Assembly (NCBI GenBank): GCA_016212785.1
Contig: JACRDW010000145.1
Location: 1 to 6,218 of the forward strand
Source: Methanobacteriota archaeon
GTDB lineage: Archaea > Hydrothermarchaeota > Hydrothermarchaeia > Hydrothermarchaeales > JACRDW01
Length of the DNA stretch: 6,218 nt
Reading direction: 5' to 3'
The translations under genes were made by a program, and so were the position numbers. Positions 5,732 to 6,218 of this stretch are shown here, in pieces (the stretch's first letter is position 1; every line of letters begins with the position of its first letter). The notes under the pieces are model-generated. The model ran no database searches and was not told the origin of the DNA. It saw only the letters and a list, made by a program, of their open reading frames with translations.

Positions 5732-6215
5732 TTTTTATTCTCATCTCCTTCCTTTTTATTGGCACCAGTTTCTTCAGCTCGATCTTACTGTTTTTATTCA
5801 GCAGAAATTTGTTCATCGATACGTTTGGAGTGCTCCCGTTTACTTCGTAGATGTAATATCCTTCCTCGCCGTCTATGCTTGTGACGAATTCTCTGTCTCC
5901 GATGCGCTCCACTTTTACGCCGGAAACCTCTTTCAGCGCATCCAGAATGCTCGAGCCTTTAGGCAGCCTCAGCTCAAAAGATTCGCTGAAGGCGTCGAGT
6001 GCTTCGTAGATTTTATTTAAATTGGCTTTAAGCACGTGCGTTTTTCCGAATTTCTTTCTTTCCAGAAGTCCGCTTTCTTCTAAAATTTTTGCATGCCTCG
6101 CAGTCACGGGAACAGAAATTCCAAGCTCTTTTGCCAGCCCGGAGATGTGCATTTCTTCCTTTGCGAGAAGCCTCAGCATCTCCCTCCGAGTTTCGCTGCT
6201 CAGGGTTTTGAACAT
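5718..6215 (-). CDS. ArsR-type winged-helix regulator with C-terminal DUF4430-like domain
   Basis: At least 165 residues are visible. Residues 1-65 form a winged helix-turn-helix: 'LSSETRREMLRLL' (5-17), recognition region 'SVPVTARHAKILEESGLL' (34-51) and a wing at 52-63. This is typical of ArsR-like DNA-binding repressors. Residues 82-150 look like a beta-grasp domain of the DUF4430 type: 'GSSILDALKE' (87-96), 'SIDGEEGYYIYEVNG' (113-127) and 'KFLLNKNSKIELKK' (136-149). DUF4430 is best known from secreted or cell-surface proteins and resembles the transcobalamin C-terminal domain, so here it may be a ligand-sensing or dimerising part; that is inference. The visible chain has no cysteine and no ELCVCDL-type metal site, so cysteine-based metal sensing is unlikely. 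The tail is basic. ATG at 6215 is three bases from the window edge and the frame stays open, so the true start may lie outside. The regulated gene is not evident. Confidence 0.82.
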   Translation of the reverse strand: MFKTLSSETRREMLRLLAKEEMHISGLAKELGISVPVTARHAKILEESGLLERKKFGKTHVLKANLNKIYEALDAFSESFELRLPKGSSILDALKEVSGVKVERIGDREFVTSIDGEEGYYIYEVNGSTPNVSMNKFLLNKNSKIELKKLVPIKRKEMRIKIKSS

Positions 6216-6218
6216 AGC

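Noticed and set aside
5691..6020. Plus-strand open frame opposite the regulator gene
   Set aside because: Its translation has no recognisable domain and it lies antisense to a clear winged-helix protein.

Overview
The window looks like chromosomal DNA from a euryarchaeon. The evidence is an archaeal-type NreA repair protein with a C-terminal PCNA-binding motif, an archaeal-type ThiI without a rhodanese domain, an archaeal secretion/pilus-type ATPase, TATA boxes about 26 bases before start codons that lack a ribosome binding site, and a PIN-domain gene followed by a small partner gene. The protein set would fit Archaeoglobi or an ANME-1/Syntrophoarchaeum-like lineage, but the sequence alone does not settle which.

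Left part (1-680): a minus-strand pair made of a PIN-domain (VapC-like) ribonuclease gene and, directly after it, the start of a small putative antitoxin gene cut by the window edge. It diverges from the next operon across a 138-base intergenic region. That region holds a long imperfect palindrome (585-623) and a third copy of its arm (625-638), placed between the two promoters.

Centre (681-3991, plus strand): nreA and a COG1533-type radical SAM gene form a tight two-gene unit, probably for DNA repair. An oligo-T stretch follows. Next comes a separately promoted gene for a FlaI/GspE/VirB11-like secretion ATPase, with no membrane partner gene beside it. Its 3' end overlaps by 11 bases with a convergent, more AT-rich gene (3981-4499, minus) encoding an unrecognised protein with one membrane helix.

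Right part (4500-6218): thiI (tRNA 4-thiouridine synthetase) diverges from the membrane protein gene. It overlaps tail-to-tail by 14 bases with a minus-strand regulator gene. The regulator joins an ArsR-type winged helix to a DUF4430-like beta-grasp domain and has no cysteine in the part seen.

Expression logic: the genes that open a transcript (nreA, ATPase, membrane protein, thiI) have a TATA-like box centred about 26-28 bases before the start codon and no Shine-Dalgarno, which suggests leaderless mRNAs. The second genes of operons (radical SAM, putative antitoxin) have clear Shine-Dalgarno motifs. No rRNA, tRNA, CRISPR array or insertion sequence was seen. I found no complete new system. 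The most unusual items are the regulator with the beta-grasp domain, the palindromic intergenic element, and the repair operon.
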